From: Siphonodentalium dalli
Lineage: Eukaryota > Mollusca > Scaphopoda > Gadilida > Siphonodentaliidae
Assembly: GCA_032622095.1 (NCBI GenBank)
Contig: CP136065.1
Location: forward strand, 219,086,151 to 219,150,150
DNA length: 64,000 nucleotides
Direction of reading: 5' to 3'
Positions 33,401-48,400 of the stretch are shown here, piece by piece. The notes below the pieces were generated by a model. That model was not told the DNA's origin and did no database searches. It was given only the letters and a program-made list of their open reading frames with translations. The first letter of the stretch is position 1; each line of letters opens with the position of its first letter. Position numbers and translations under genes: made by a program.

Positions 33401-36400
33401 AGCAAACAATGTAGGATCTTCTATCAGGAGTATGTCAGTAAGATATAGTTACAGCAGCAAGCAATGTAGGACCTTCTATCAGGAGTATGTCAGTAAGATA
33501 TAGTTAAAGCAGCAAGCGATGTAGGGCCTTCTATCAGGAGTATGTCAGTAAGATATAGTTACAGCAGCAAACAATGTAGGACCTTCTATCAGGAGTATGT
33601 CAGTAAGATATAGTTAAAGCAGCAAACAATGTAGGGCCTTCTATCAGGAGTATGTCAGTAAGATATAGTTACAGCAGCAAACAATGTAGGACCTTCTATC
33701 AGGAGTATGTCAGTAAGATATAGTTAAAGCAGCAAACAATGTAGGGCCTTCTATCAGGAGTATGTCAGTAAGATATAGTTACAGCAGCAAGCAATGTAGG
33801 ACCTTCTATCAGGAGTATGTCAGTAAGATATAGTTAAAGCAGCAAGCGATGTAGGGCCTTCTATCAGGAGTATGTCAGTAAGATATAGTTACAGCAGCAA
33901 ACAATGTAGGACCTTCTATCAGGAGTATGTCAGTAAGATATAGTTAAAGCAGCAAACAATGTAGGGCCTTCTATCAGGAGTATGTCAGTAAGATATAGTT
34001 AAAGCAGCAAACAATGTAGGATCTTCTATCAGGAGTATGTCAGTAAAATATAGTTAAAGCAGCAAACAAATGTAGGGCCTTCTATCAGGAGTATGTCAGT
34101 AAGATATAGTTAAAGCAGCAAACAATGTAGGATCTTCTATCAGGAGTATGTCAGTAAAATATAGTTAAAGCAGCAAACAAATGTAGGGCCTTCTCTCAGG
34201 AGTATGTCAGTAAGATATAGTTAAAGCAGCAAACAATGTAGGGCCTTCTATCAGGAGTATGTCAGTAAGTTATAGTTACAGCAGCAAGCGATGTAGGGCC
34301 TTCTATCAGGAGTATGTCAGTAAAATATAGTTAAAGCAGCAAACAAATGTAGGGCCTTCTATCAGGAGTATGTCAGTAAGATATAGTTAAAGCAGCAAAC
34401 AATGTAGGGCCTTCTATCAGGAGTATGTCAGTAAGTTATAGTTACAGCAGCAAGCGATGTAGGGCCTTCTATCAGGAGTATGTCAGTAAAATATAGTTAA
34501 AGCAGCAAACAAATGTAGGATCTTCTATCAGGAGTATGTCAGTAAGATATAGTTAAAGCAGCAAACAATGTAGGGCCTTCTATCAGGAGTATGTCAGTAA
34601 GATATAGTTACAGCGGCAAACAATGTAGGGCCTTCTATCAGGAGTATGTCAGTAAGATATAGTTACAGTGGCAAACAATGTAGGACCTTCTATCAGGAGT
34701 ATGTCAGTAAGATATAGTTACAGCAGCAAACAATGTAGGGCCTTCTATCAGGAGTATGTCAGTAAGATATAGTTAAAGCAGCAAACAATGTAGGACCTTC
34801 TATCAGGAGTATGTCAGTAAGATATAGTTACAGTGGCAAACAATGTAGGTCCTTCTATCAGGAGTATGTCAGTAAGATATAGTTACAGTGGCAAACAATG
34901 TAGGTCCTTCTATCAGGAGTATGTCAGTAAGATATAGTTACAGTGGCAAACAATGTAGGACCTTCTATCAGGAGTATGTCAGTAAGATATAGTTACAGTG
35001 GCAAACGATGTAGGACAGTAAGATATAGTTACAGTGGCAAACAATGTAGGACCTTCTATCAGGAGTATGTCAGTAAGATATAGTTAAAGCAGCAAACGAT
35101 GTAGGACCTTCTATCAGGAGTATGTCAGTAAGATATAGTTAAAGCAGCAAACGATGTAGGGCCTTCTATCAGGAGTATGTCAGTAAGATATAGTTAAAGC
35201 AGCAAACAATTTAGGGGCTTCTATCAGTAGTATGTCAGTAAGATATAGTTACAGCGGCAAACGATTTAGGGGCTTCTATCAGGAGTATGTCGGTAAGATA
35301 TAGTTAAAGCAGCAAACAATGTAGGACCTTCTATCAGGAGTATGTCAGTAAGGTATAGTTAAAGCAGCAAACGATGTAGGGCCTTCTATCAGGAGTATGT
35401 CAGTAAGATATAGTTAAAGCAGCAAACGATGTAGGACCTTCTATCAGGAGTATGTCGGTAAGATATAGTTACAGTGGCAAACAATGTAGGACCTTCTATC
35501 AGGAGTATGTCAGTAAGATATAGTTAAAGCAGCAAACGATGTAGGACCTTCTATCAGGAGTATGTCAGTAAGATATAGTTAAAGCAGCAAACGATGTAGG
35601 GCCTTCTATCAGGAGTATGTCAGTAAGATATAGTTAAAGCAGCAAACAATTTAGGGGCTTCTATCAGTAGTATGTCAGTAAGATATAGTTACAGCGGCAA
35701 ACGATTTAGGGGCTTCTATCAGGAGTATGTCGGTAAGATATAGTTAAAGCAGCAAACAATGTAGGGCCTTCTATCAGGAGTATGTCAGTAAGATATAGTT
35801 AAAGCAGCAAACGATGTAGGACCTTCTATCAGGAGTATGTCGGTAAGATATAGTTAAAGCAGCAAACAATGTAGGGCCTTCTATCAGGAGTATGTCAGTA
35901 AGATATAGTTAAAGCAGCAAACGATGTAGGGCCTTCTATCAGGAGTATGTCGGTAAGATATAGTTAAAGCAGCAAACGATGTAGGGCCTTCTATCAGGAG
36001 TATGTCGGTAAAATATAGTTACAGCGGCAAACGATGTAGGGTCTTCTATCAGGAGTATGTCGGTAAGATATAGTTAAAGCAGCAAACAATGTAGGACCTT
36101 CTATCAGGAGTATGTCAGTAAGATATAGTTAAAGCAGCAAACAATGTAGGGCCTTCTATCAGGAGTATGTCAGTAAGATATAGTTACAGTGGCAAGCGAT
36201 GTAGGGCCTTCTATCAGTAGTATGTCAGTAAGATATAGTTACAGTGGCAAGCGATGTAGGGCCTTCTATCAGTAGTATGTCAGTAAGATATAGTTACAGT
36301 GGCAAACAATGTAGGGCCTTCTATCAGGAGTATGTCGGTAAGATATAGTTAAAGCAGCAAACAATGTAGGGCCTTCTATCAGGAGTATGTCAGTAAAATA

Positions 36401-39400
36401 TAGTTAAAGCAGCAAACAATGTAGGGCCTTCTATCAGGAGTATGTCAGTAAGATATAGTTAAAGCAGCAAACAATGTAGGATCTTCTATCAGGAGTATGT
36501 CAGTAAGATATAGTTACAGTGGCAAACAATGTAGGGCCTTCTATCAGGAGTATGTCAGTAAGATATAGTTAAAGCAGCAAACAATGTAGGGCCTTCTATC
36601 AGGAGTATGTCAGTAAGATATAGTTACAGCAGCAAACAATGTAGGGCCTTCTATCAGGAGTATGTCAGTAAGATATAGTTACAGCAGCAAACGATGTAGG
36701 GCCTTCTATCAGGAGTATGTCAGTAAGATATAGTTACAGCAGCAAACGATGTAGGGCCTTCTATCAGGAGTATGTCAGTAAGATATAGTTAAAGCAGCAA
36801 ACAATGTAGGGCCTTCTATCAGGAGTATGTCAGTAAAATATAGTTAAAGCAGCAAACAATGTAGGGCCTTCTATCAGGAGTATGTCAGTAAAATATAGTT
36901 AAAGCAGCAAACAATGTAGGGCCTTCTATCAGGAGTATGTCGGTAAGATATAGTTACAGCGGCAAACGATGTAGGACCTTCTATCAGGAGTATGTCGGTA
37001 AGATATAGTTAAAGCAGCAAACAATGTAGGGCCTTCTATCAGGAGTATGTCAGTAAAATATAGTTAAAGCAGCAAACAAATGTAGGATCTTCTATCAGGA
37101 GTATGTCAGTAAGATATAGTTAAAGCAGCAAACAAATGTAGGGCCTTCTCTCAGGAGTATGTCAGTAAGATATAGTTAAAGCAGCAAACAATGTAGGATC
37201 TTCTATCAGGAGTATGTCAGTAAAATATAGTTAAAGCAGCAAACAAATGTAGGGCCTTCTATCAGGAGTATGTCAGTAAGATATAGTTAAAGCAGCAAAC
37301 AATGTAGGGCCTTCTATCAGGAGTATGTCAGTAAGATATAGTTAAAGCAGCAAACAATGTAGGATCTTCTATCAGTAGTATGTCAGTAAAATATAGTTAA
37401 AGCAGCAAACAAATGTAGGGCCTTCTCTCAGGAGTATGTCAGTAAGATATAGTTAAAGCAGCAAACAATGTAGGATCTTCTATCAGGAGTATGTCGGTAA
37501 AATATAGTTACAGCAGCAAGCAATGTAGGACCTTCTATCAGGAGTATGTCAGTAAGATATAGTTAAAGCAGCAAGCGATGTAGGGCCTTCTATCAGGAGT
37601 ATGTCAGTAAGATATAGTTAAAGCAGCAAGCGATGTAGGGCCTTCTATCAGGAGTATGTCAGTAAGATATAGTTACAGCAGCAAGCAATGTAGGACCTTC
37701 TATCAGGAGTATGTCAGTAAGATATAGTTAAAGCAGCAAGCGATGTAGGGCCTTCTATCAGGAGTATGTCAGTAAGATATAGTTACAGCAGCAAACAATG
37801 TAGGACCTTCTATCAGGAGTATGTCAGTAAGATATAGTTAAAGCAGCAAACAATGTAGGGCCTTCTATCAGGAGTATGTCAGTAAGATATAGTTAAAGCA
37901 GCAAACAATGTAGGATCTTCTATCAGGAGTATGTCAGTAAAATATAGTTAAAGCAGCAAACAAATGTAGGGCCTTCTATCAGGAGTATGTCAGTAAGATA
38001 TAGTTAAAGCAGCAAACAATGTAGGATCTTCTATCAGGAGTATGTCAGTAAGATATAGTTAAAGCAGCAAGCGATGTAGGGCCTTCTATCAGGAGTATGT
38101 CAGTAAGATATAGTTACAGCAGCAAGCAATGTAGGACCTTCTATCAGGAGTATGTCAGTAAGATATAGTTAAAGCAGCAAGCGATGTAGGGCCTTCTATC
38201 AGGAGTATGTCAGTAAGATATAGTTACAGCAGCAAACAATGTAGGACCTTCTATCAGGAGTATGTCAGTAAGATATAGTTAAAGCAGCAAACAATGTAGG
38301 GCCTTCTATCAGGAGTATGTCAGTAAGATATAGTTAAAGCAGCAAACAATGTAGGATCTTCTATCAGGAGTATGTCAGTAAAATATAGTTAAAGCAGCAA
38401 ACAAATGTAGGGCCTTCTATCAGGAGTATGTCAGTAAGATATAGTTAAAGCAGCAAACAATGTAGGATCTTCTATCAGGAGTATGTCAGTAAAATATAGT
38501 TAAAGCAGCAAACAAATGTAGGGCCTTCTCTCAGGAGTATGTCAGTAAGATATAGTTAAAGCAGCAAACAATGTAGGGCCTTCTATCAGGAGTATGTCAG
38601 TAAGTTATAGTTACAGCAGCAAGCGATGTAGGGCCTTCTATCAGGAGTATGTCAGTAAAATATAGTTAAAGCAGCAAACAAATGTAGGGCCTTCTATCAG
38701 GAGTATGTCAGTAAGATATAGTTAAAGCAGCAAACAATGTAGGATCTTCTATCAGGAGTATGTCAGTAAAATATAGTTAAAGCAGCAAACAAATGTAGGG
38801 CCTTCTCTCAGGAGTATGTCAGTAAGATATAGTTAAAGCAGCAAACAATGTAGGGCCTTCTATCAGGAGTATGTCAGTAAGTTATAGTTACAGCAGCAAG
38901 CGATGTAGGGCCTTCTATCAGGAGTATGTCAGTAAAATATAGTTAAAGCAGCAAACAAATGTAGGATCTTCTATCAGGAGTATGTCAGTAAGATATAGTT
39001 AAAGCAGCAAACAATGTAGGGCCTTCTATCAGGAGTATGTCAGTAAGATACAGTTACAGCGGCAAACAATGTAGGGCCTTCTATCAGGAGTATGTCAGTA
39101 AGATATAGTTACAGTGGCAAACAATGTAGGACCTTCTATCAGGAGTATGTCAGTAAGATATAGTTACAGCAGCAAACAATGTAGGGCCTTCTATCAGGAG
39201 TATGTCAGTAAGATATAGTTAAAGCAGCAAACAATGTAGGACCTTCTATCAGGAGTATGTCAGTAAGATATAGTTACAGTGGCAAACAATGTAGGTCCTT
39301 CTATCAGGAGTATGTCAGTAAGATATAGTTACAGTGGCAAACAATGTAGGTCCTTCTATCAGGAGTATGTCAGTAAGATATAGTTACAGTGGCAAACAAT

Positions 39401-42400
39401 GTAGGACCTTCTATCAGGAGTATGTCAGTAAGATATAGTTACAGTGGCAAACGATGTAGGACAGTAAGATATAGTTACAGTGGCAAACAATGTAGGACCT
39501 TCTATCAGGAGTATGTCAGTAAGATATAGTTAAAGCAGCAAACGATGTAGGACCTTCTATCAGGAGTATGTCAGTAAGATATAGTTAAAGCAGCAAACGA
39601 TGTAGGGCCTTCTATCAGGAGTATGTCAGTAAGATATAGTTAAAGCAGCAAACAATTTAGGGGCTTCTATCAGTAGTATGTCAGTAAGATATAGTTACAG
39701 CGGCAAACGATTTAGGGGCTTCTATCAGGAGTATGTCGGTAAGATATAGTTAAAGCAGCAAACAATGTAGGACCTTCTATCAGGAGTATGTCAGTAAGGT
39801 ATAGTTAAAGCAGCAAACGATGTAGGGCCTTCTATCAGGAGTATGTCAGTAAGATATAGTTAAAGCAGCAAACGATGTAGGACCTTCTATCAGGAGTATG
39901 TCAGTAAGATATAGTTAAAGCAGCAAACGATGTAGGACCTTCTATCAGGAGTATGTCAGTAAGATATAGTTAAAGCAGCAAACGATGTAGGACCTTCTAT
40001 CAGGAGTATGTCAGTAAGATATAGTTAAAGCAGCAAACAATTTAGGGGCTTCTATCAGTAGTATGTCAGTAAGATATAGTTACAGCGGCAAACGATTTAG
40101 GGGCTTCTATCAGGAGTATGTCGGTAAGATATAGTTAAAGCAGCAAACAATGTAGGGCCTTCTATCAGGAGTATGTCAGTAAGATATAGTTAAAGCAGCA
40201 AACGATGTAGGACCTTCTATCAGGAGTATGTCGGTAAGATATAGTTAAAGCAGCAAACAATGTAGGGCCTTCTATCAGGAGTATGTCAGTAAGATATAGT
40301 TAAAGCAGCAAACGATGTAGGGCCTTCTATCAGGAGTATGTCGGTAAGATATAGTTAAAGCAGCAAACGATGTAGGGCCTTCTATCAGGAGTATGTCGGT
40401 AAAATATAGTTACAGCGGCAAACGATGTAGGGTCTTCTATCAGGAGTATGTCGGTAAGATATAGTTAAAGCAGCAAACAATGTAGGACCTTCTATCAGGA
40501 GTATGTCAGTAAGATATAGTTAAAGCAGCAAACGATGTAGGGCCTTCTATCAGGAGTATGTCGGTAAGATATAGTTAAAGCAGCAAACAATTTAGGGCCT
40601 TCTATCAGGAGTATGTCGGTAAGATATAGTTACAGCGGCAAACGATGTAGGGCCTTCTATCAGGAGTATGTCAGTAAGATATAGTTAAAGCAGCAAACAA
40701 TGTAGGGCCTTCTATCAGGAGTATGTCGGTAAGATATAGTTAAAGCAGCAAACGATGTAGGGCCTTCTATCAGGAGTATGTCGGTAAGATATAGTTAAAG
40801 TGGCAAACAATTTAGGGCCTTCTATCAGGAGTATGTTGGTAAGATATAGTTAAAGCAGCAAACAATGTAGGGCCTTCTATCAGGAGTATGTCGGTAAGAT
40901 ATAGTTACAGCGGCAAGCGATGTAGGGCCTTCTATCAGGAGTATGTCGGTAAGATATAGATACAGCGGCAAACGATGTAGGGCCTTCTATCAGGAGTATG
41001 TCGGTAAGATATAGTTAAAGTAGCAAACGATGTAGGGCCTTCTATCAGGAGTATGTCAGTAAGATATAGTTAAAGCAGCAAACAATGTAGGACCTTCTAT
41101 CAGGAGTATGTCAGTAAGATATAGTTAAAGCAGCAAACAATTTAGGGCCTTCTATCAGTAGTATGTCAGTAAGGTATAGTTACAGTGGCAAACAATGTAG
41201 GGCCTTCTATCAAGAGTATGTCAGTAAGATATAGTTACAGCGGCAAGCGATGTAGGGCCTTCTATCAGGAGTATGTCGGTAAGATATAGTTAAAGCAGCA
41301 AACAATTTAGGGCCTTCTATCAGTAGTATGTCAGTAAGATATAGTTACAGTGGCAAACAATGTAGGGCCTTCTATCAGGAGTATGTCAGTAAGATATAGT
41401 TACAGTGGCAAACGATGTAGGGCCTTCTATCAGGAGTATGTCGGTAAGATATAGTTAAAGCAGCAAACGATGTAGGGCCTTCTATCAGGAGTATGTCAGT
41501 AAGATATAGTTACAGTGGCAAACAATGTAGGGCCTTCTATCAAGAGTATGTCAGTAAGATATAGTTACAGCGGCAAGCGATGTAGGGCCTTCTATCAGGA
41601 GTATGTCGGTAAGATATAGTTAAAGCAGCAAACAATTTAGGGCCTTCTATCAGTAGTATGTCAGTAAGATATAGTTACAGTGGCAAACAATGTAGGGCCT
41701 TCTATCAGGAGTATGTCAGTAAGATATAGTTACAGTGGCAAACGATGTAGGGCCTTCTATCAGGAGTATGTCGGTAAGATATAGTTAAAGCAGCAAACGA
41801 TGTAGGGCCTTCTATCAGGAGTATGTCGGTAAGATATAGTTAAAGCAGCAAACAATGTAGGGTCTTCTATCAGGAGTATGTCAGTAAGATATAGTTACAG
41901 TGGCAAACGATGTAGAGCCTTCTATCAGGAGTATGTCAGTAAGATATAGTTAAAGCAGCAAACAATGTAGGACCTTCTATCAGGAGTATGTCGGTAAGAT
42001 ATAGTTAAAGCAGCAAACGATGTAGGGCCTTCTATCAGGAGTATGTCAGTAAGATATAGTTACAGTGGCAAGCGATGTAGGGCCTTCTATCAGGAGTATG
42101 TCAGTAAGATATAGTTACAGCAGCAAACGATGTAGGGCCTTCTATCAGGAGTATGTCAGTAAGGTATAGTTAAAGCAGCAAACGATGTAGGGCCTTCTAT
42201 CAGGAGTATGTCAGTAAGATATAGTTAAAGCAGCAAACAATTTAGGGCCTTCTATCAGGAGTATGTCGGTAAGATATAGTTAAAGCAGCAAACAATTTAG
42301 GGCCTTCTATCAGGAGTATGTCAGTAAGATATAGTTAAAGCAGCAAACAATTTAGGGGCTTCTATCAGGAGTATGTCGGTAAGATATAGTTAAAGCAGCA

Positions 42401-45400
42401 AACAATTTAGGGGCTTCTATCAGTAGTATGTCAGTAAGATATAGTTACAGCGGCAAACGATTTAGGGGCTTCTATCAGGAGTATGTCGGTAAGATATAGT
42501 TAAAGCAGCAAACGATGTAGGGCCTTCTATCAGGAGTATGTCAGTAAGATATAGTTAAAGCAGCAAACGATGTAGGACCTTCTATCAGGAGTATGTCAGT
42601 AAGATATAGTTACAGCAGCAAACGATGTAGGACCTTCTATCAGGAGTATGTCAGTAAGATATAGTTACAGCGGCAAGCGATGTACATGTAGGACCTTCTA
42701 TCAGGAGTATGTCGGTAAGATATAGTTAAAGCAGCAAACAATGTAGGACCTTCTATCAGGAGTATGTCGGTAAGATATAGTTAAAGCAGCAAACAATGTA
42801 GGACCTTCTATCAGGAGTATGTCGGTAAGATATAGTTACAGCAGCAAACAATGTAGGGCCTTCTATCAGGAGTATGTCGGTAAGATATAGTTACAGCAGC
42901 AAACGATGTAGGGCCTTCTATCAGGAGTATGTCAGTAAGATATAGTTACAGCAGCAAACGATGTAGGACCTTCTATCAGGAGTATGTCAGTAAGATATAG
43001 TTACAGCAGCAAACGATGTAGGACCTTCTATCAGGAGTATGTCGGTAAGATATAGTTACAGCAGCAAACAATGTAGGGCCTTCTATCAGGAGTATGTCGG
43101 TAAGATATAGTTACAGCAGCAAACAATGTAGGGCCTTCTATCAGGAGTATGTCGGTAAGATATAGTTACAGCAGCAAACAATGTAGGGCCTTCTATCAGG
43201 AGTATGTCGGTAAGATATAGTTACAGCAGCAAACGATGTAGGGCCTTCTATCAGGAGTATGTCAGTAAGATATAGTTACAGCAGCAAACGATGTAGGACC
43301 TTCTATCAGGAGTATGTCAGTAAGATATAGTTACAGCAGCAAACGATGTAGGGCCTTCTATCAGGAGTATGTCGGTAAGATATAGTTACAGCGGCAAACA
43401 ATGTAGAGCCTTCTATCAGGAGTATGTCGGTAAGATATAGTTACAGTGGCAAACAATGTAGAGCCTTCTATCAGGAGTATGTCAGTAAGATATAGTAACA
43501 GCAGCAAACGATGTAGGGCCTTCTATCAGGAGTATGTCAGTAAGATATAGTTACAGTGGCAAACGATGTAGGGCCTTCTATCAGGAGTATGTCAGTAAGA
43601 TATAGTTAAAGCAGCAAACAATGTAGGGCCTTCTATCAGGAGTATGTCAGTAAGATATAGTTAAAGCAGCAAACAATGTAGGACCTTCTATCAGGAGTAT
43701 GTCAGTAAGATATAGTTACAGCAGCAAGCGATGTAGGGCCTTCTATCAGGAGTATGTCGGTAAGATATAGTTACAGTGGCAAACGATGTAGGGCCTTCTA
43801 TCAGGAGTATGTCAGTAAGATATAGTTAAAGCAGCAAACGATGTAGGACCTTCTATCAGGAGTATGTCAGTAAGATATAGTTAAAGCAGCAAACGATGTA
43901 GGACCTTCTATCAGGAGTATGTCGGTAAGATATAGTTACAGTGGCAAACGATGTAGGGCCTTCTATCAGGAGTATGTCAGTAAGATATAGTTAAAGCAGC
44001 AAACGATGTAGGGCCTTCTATCAGGAGTATGTCAGTAAGATATAGTTAAAGCAGCAAACAATTTAGGGGCTTCTATCAGTAGTATGTCAGTAAGATATAG
44101 TTACAGCGGCAAACGATTTAGGGGCTTCTATCAGGAGTATGTCGGTAAGATATAGTTAAAGCAGCAAACAATGTAGGACCTTCTATCAGGAGTATGTCAG
44201 TAAGATATAGTTAAAGCAGCAAACGATGTAGGACCTTCTATCAGTAGTATGTCAGTAAGATATAGTTAAAGCAGCAAACAATTTAGGGGCTTCTATCAGG
44301 AGTATGTCGGTAAGATATAGTTAAAGCAGCAAACAATGTAGGGCCTTCTATCAGGAGTATGTCAGTAAGATATAGTTAAAGCAGCAAACGATGTAGGGCC
44401 TTCTATCAGGAGTATGTCGGTAAGATATAGTTAAAGCAGCAAACGATGTAGGGCCTTCTATCAGGAGTATGTCGGTAAAATATAGTTACAGCGGCAAACG
44501 ATGTAGGGTCTTCTATCAGGAGTATGTCGGTAAGATATAGTTAAAGCAGCAAACAATGTAGGACCTTCTATCAGGAGTATGTCAGTAAGATATAGTTAAA
44601 GCAGCAAACGATGTAGGGCCTTCTATCAGGAGTATGTCGGTAAGATATAGTTAAAGCAGCAAACAATTTAGGGCCTTCTATCAGGAGTATGTCGGTAAGA
44701 TATAGTTACAGCGGCAAACGATGTAGGGCCTTCTATCAGGAGTATGTCAGTAAGATATAGTTAAAGCAGCAAACAATTTAGGGGCTTCTATCAGTAGTAT
44801 GTCAGTAAAATATAGTTACAGCGGCAAACGATGTAGGGTCTTCTATCAGGAGTATGTCGGTAAGATATAGTTAAAGCAGCAAACGATGTAGGGCCTTCTA
44901 TCAGGAGTATGTCGGTAAGATATAGTTAAAGCAGCAAACAATGTAGGGCCTTCTATCAGGAGTATGTCAGTAAGATATAGTTAAAGCAGCAAACGATGTA
45001 GGACCTTCTATCAGGAGTATGTCGGTAAGATATAGTTAAAGCAGCAAACAATTTAGGGCCTTCTATCAGGAGTATGTCGGTAAGATATAGTTACAGCGGC
45101 AAACGATGTAGGGCCTTCTATCAGGAGTATGTCGGTAAGATGTAGTTACAGTGGCAAACAATGTAGGGCCTTCTATCAGGAGTATGTCAGTAAGATATAG
45201 TTAAAGCAGCAAACGATGTAGGTCCTTCTATCAGGAGTATGTCAGTAAGATATAGTTACAGCAGCAAACAATGTAGGGCCTTCTATCAGGAGTATGTCAG
45301 TAAGATATAGTTAAAGCAGCAAACGATGTAGGGCCTTCTATCAGGAGTATGTCAGTAAGATATAGTTACAGCAGCAAACAATGTAGGGCCTTCTATCAGG

Positions 45401-48400
45401 AGTATGTCGGTAAGATGTAGTTACAGTGGCAAACAATGTAGGGCCTTCTATCAGGAGTATGTCGGTAAGATATAGTTAAAGCAGCAAACGATGTAGGGCC
45501 TTCTATCAGGAGTATGTCAGTAAGATATAGTTACAGCAGCAAACAATGTAGGGCCTTCTATCAGGAGTATGTCGGTAAGATGTAGTTACAGTGGCAAACA
45601 ATGTAGGGCCTTCTATCAGGAGTATGTCAGTAAGATATAGTTAAAGCAGCAAACGATGTAGGGCCTTCTATCAGGAGTATGTCAGTAAGATATAGTTACA
45701 GCAGCAAACAATGTAGGGCCTTCTATCAGGAGTATGTCGGTAAGATGTAGTTACAGTGGCAAACAATGTAGGGCCTTCTATCAGGAGTATGTCAGTAAGA
45801 TATAGTTAAAGCGGCAAACGATGTAGGGCCTTCTATCAGGAGTATGTCGGTAAGATGTAGTTACAGTGGCAAACAATGTAGGACCTTCTATCAGGAGTAT
45901 GTCAGTAAGATATAGTTACAGCGGCAAGCGATGTAGGGCCTTCTATCAGGAGTATGTCAGTAAGATATAGTTACAGTGGCAAACTATGTAGGGCCACATA
46001 TCAAGAGTATGTCAGTAAAATATAGTTACAGCAGCAAGCAATGTAGGGCCTTCTATCAGGAGTATGTCAGTAAGATATAGTTACAGTGGCAAACAATGTA
46101 GGGCCTTCTATCAGGAGTATGTCAGTAAGATATAGTTACAGTGGCAAACAATGTAGGACCTTCTATCAGGAGTATGTCAGTAAGATATAGTTACAGTGGC
46201 AAACTATGTAGGGCCACATATCAAGAGTATGTCAGTAAAATATAGTTACAGCAGCAAGCAATGTAGGGCCTTCTATCAGGAGTATGTCAGTAAGATATAG
46301 TTACAGTGGCAAACGATGTAGGACCTTCTATCAGGAGTATGTCGGTAAGATATAGTTACAGTGGCAAACAATGTAGGGCCTTCTATCAGGAGTATGTCCG
46401 TAAGATATAGTTACAGCAGCAAACAATGTAGGACCTTCTATCAGGAGTATGTCAGTAAGATATAGTTACAGTGGCAAACGATGTAGGACCTTCTATCAGG
46501 AGTATGTCGGTAAGATATAGTTACAGTGGCAAACAATGTAGGGCCTTCTATCAGGAGTATGTCAGTAAGATATAGTTACAGCAGCAAACAATGTAGGACC
46601 TTCTATCAGGAGTATGTCAGTAAGATATAGTTACAGTGGCAAACTATGTAGGGCCACATATCAAGAGTATGTCAGTAAAATATAGTTACAGCAGCAAGCG
46701 ATGTAGGGCCTTCTATCAGGAGTATGTCGGTAAGATATAGTTAAAGCAGCAAACGATGTAGGACCTTCTATCAGGAGTATGTCAGTAAGATATAGTTACA
46801 GCAGCAAACGATGTAGGGCCTTCTATCAGGAGTATGTCAGTAAGATATAGTTACAGCAGCAAACAATGTAGGACCTTCTATCAGGAGTATGTCAGTAAGA
46901 TATAGTTACAGCAGCAAACAATGTAGGACCTTCTATCAGGAGTATGTCAGTAAGATATAGTTACAGTGGCAAACAATGTAGGGCCTTCTATCAGGAGTAT
47001 GTCAGTAAGATATAGTTAAAGCAGCAAACGATGTAGGGCCTTCTATCAGGAGTATGTCGGTAAGATATAGTTACAGTGGCAAACTATGTAGGGCCACATA
47101 TCAAGAGTATGTCAGTAAAATATAGTTACAGCAGCAAGCGATGTAGGGCCTTCTATCAGGAGTATGTCGGTAAGATATAGTTAAAGCAGCAAACGATGTA
47201 GGACCTTCTATCAGGAGTATGTCAGTAAGATATAGTTACAGCAGCAAACAATGTAGGACCTTCTATCAGGAGTATGTCAGTAAGATATAGTTACAGCAGC
47301 AAACAATGTAGGACCTTCTATCAGGAGTATGTCAGTAAGATATAGTTAAAGCAGCAAACGATGTAGGGCCTTCTATCAGGAGTATGTCAGTAAGATATAG
47401 TTACAGTGGCAAACAATGTAGGGCCTTCTATCAGGAGTATGTCAGTAAGATATAGTTAAAGCAGCAAACGATGTAGGGCCTTCTATCAGGAGTATGTCGG
47501 TAAGATATAGTTACAGCAGCAAACAATGTAGGGCCTTCTATCAGGAGTATGTCAGTAAGATATAGTTAAAGCAGCAAACGATGTAGGGCCTTCTATCAGG
47601 AGTATGTCAGCAAGATATAGTTACAGTGGCAAACAATGTAGGGCCTTCTATCAGGAGTATGTCAGTAAGATATAGTTAAAGCAGCAAACGATGTAGGGCC
47701 TTCTATCAGGAGTATGTCAGTAAGATATAGTTACAGCGGCAAGCGATGTAGGACCTTCTATCAGGAGTATGTCAGTAAGATATAGTTAAAGCAGCAAACA
47801 ATGTAGGACCTTCTATCAGGAGTATGTCGGTAAGATATAGTTACAGCAGCAAACAATGTAGGGCCTTCTATCAGGAGTATGTCAGTAAGATATAGTTAAA
47901 GCAGCAAACGATGTAGGGCCTTCTATCAGGAGTATGTCAGCAAGATATAGTTACAGTGGCAAACAATGTAGGGCCTTCTATCAGGAGTATGTCAGTAAGA
48001 TATAGTTAGTGGCAAACAATGTAGGGCCTTCTATCAGGAGTATGTCAGTAAGATATAGTTACAGTGGCAAACAATGTAGGACCTTCTATCAAGAGTATGT
48101 CGGTAAGATATAGTTAAAGCAGCAAACGATGTAGGGCCTTCTATCAGGAGTATGTCAGTAAAATATAGTTACAGCAGCAAACAATGTAGGACCTTCTATC
48201 AGGAGTATGTCAGTAAGATATAGTTACAATGGCAAACAATGTAGGACCTTCTATCAGGAGTATGTCGGTAAGATATAGTTAAAGCGGCAAACGATGTAGG
48301 ACCTTCTATCAGGAGTATGTCAGTAAGGTATAGTTACAGCGGCAAACAATGTAGGACCTTCTATCAGGAGTATGTCAGTAAGATATAGTTACAGTGGCAA

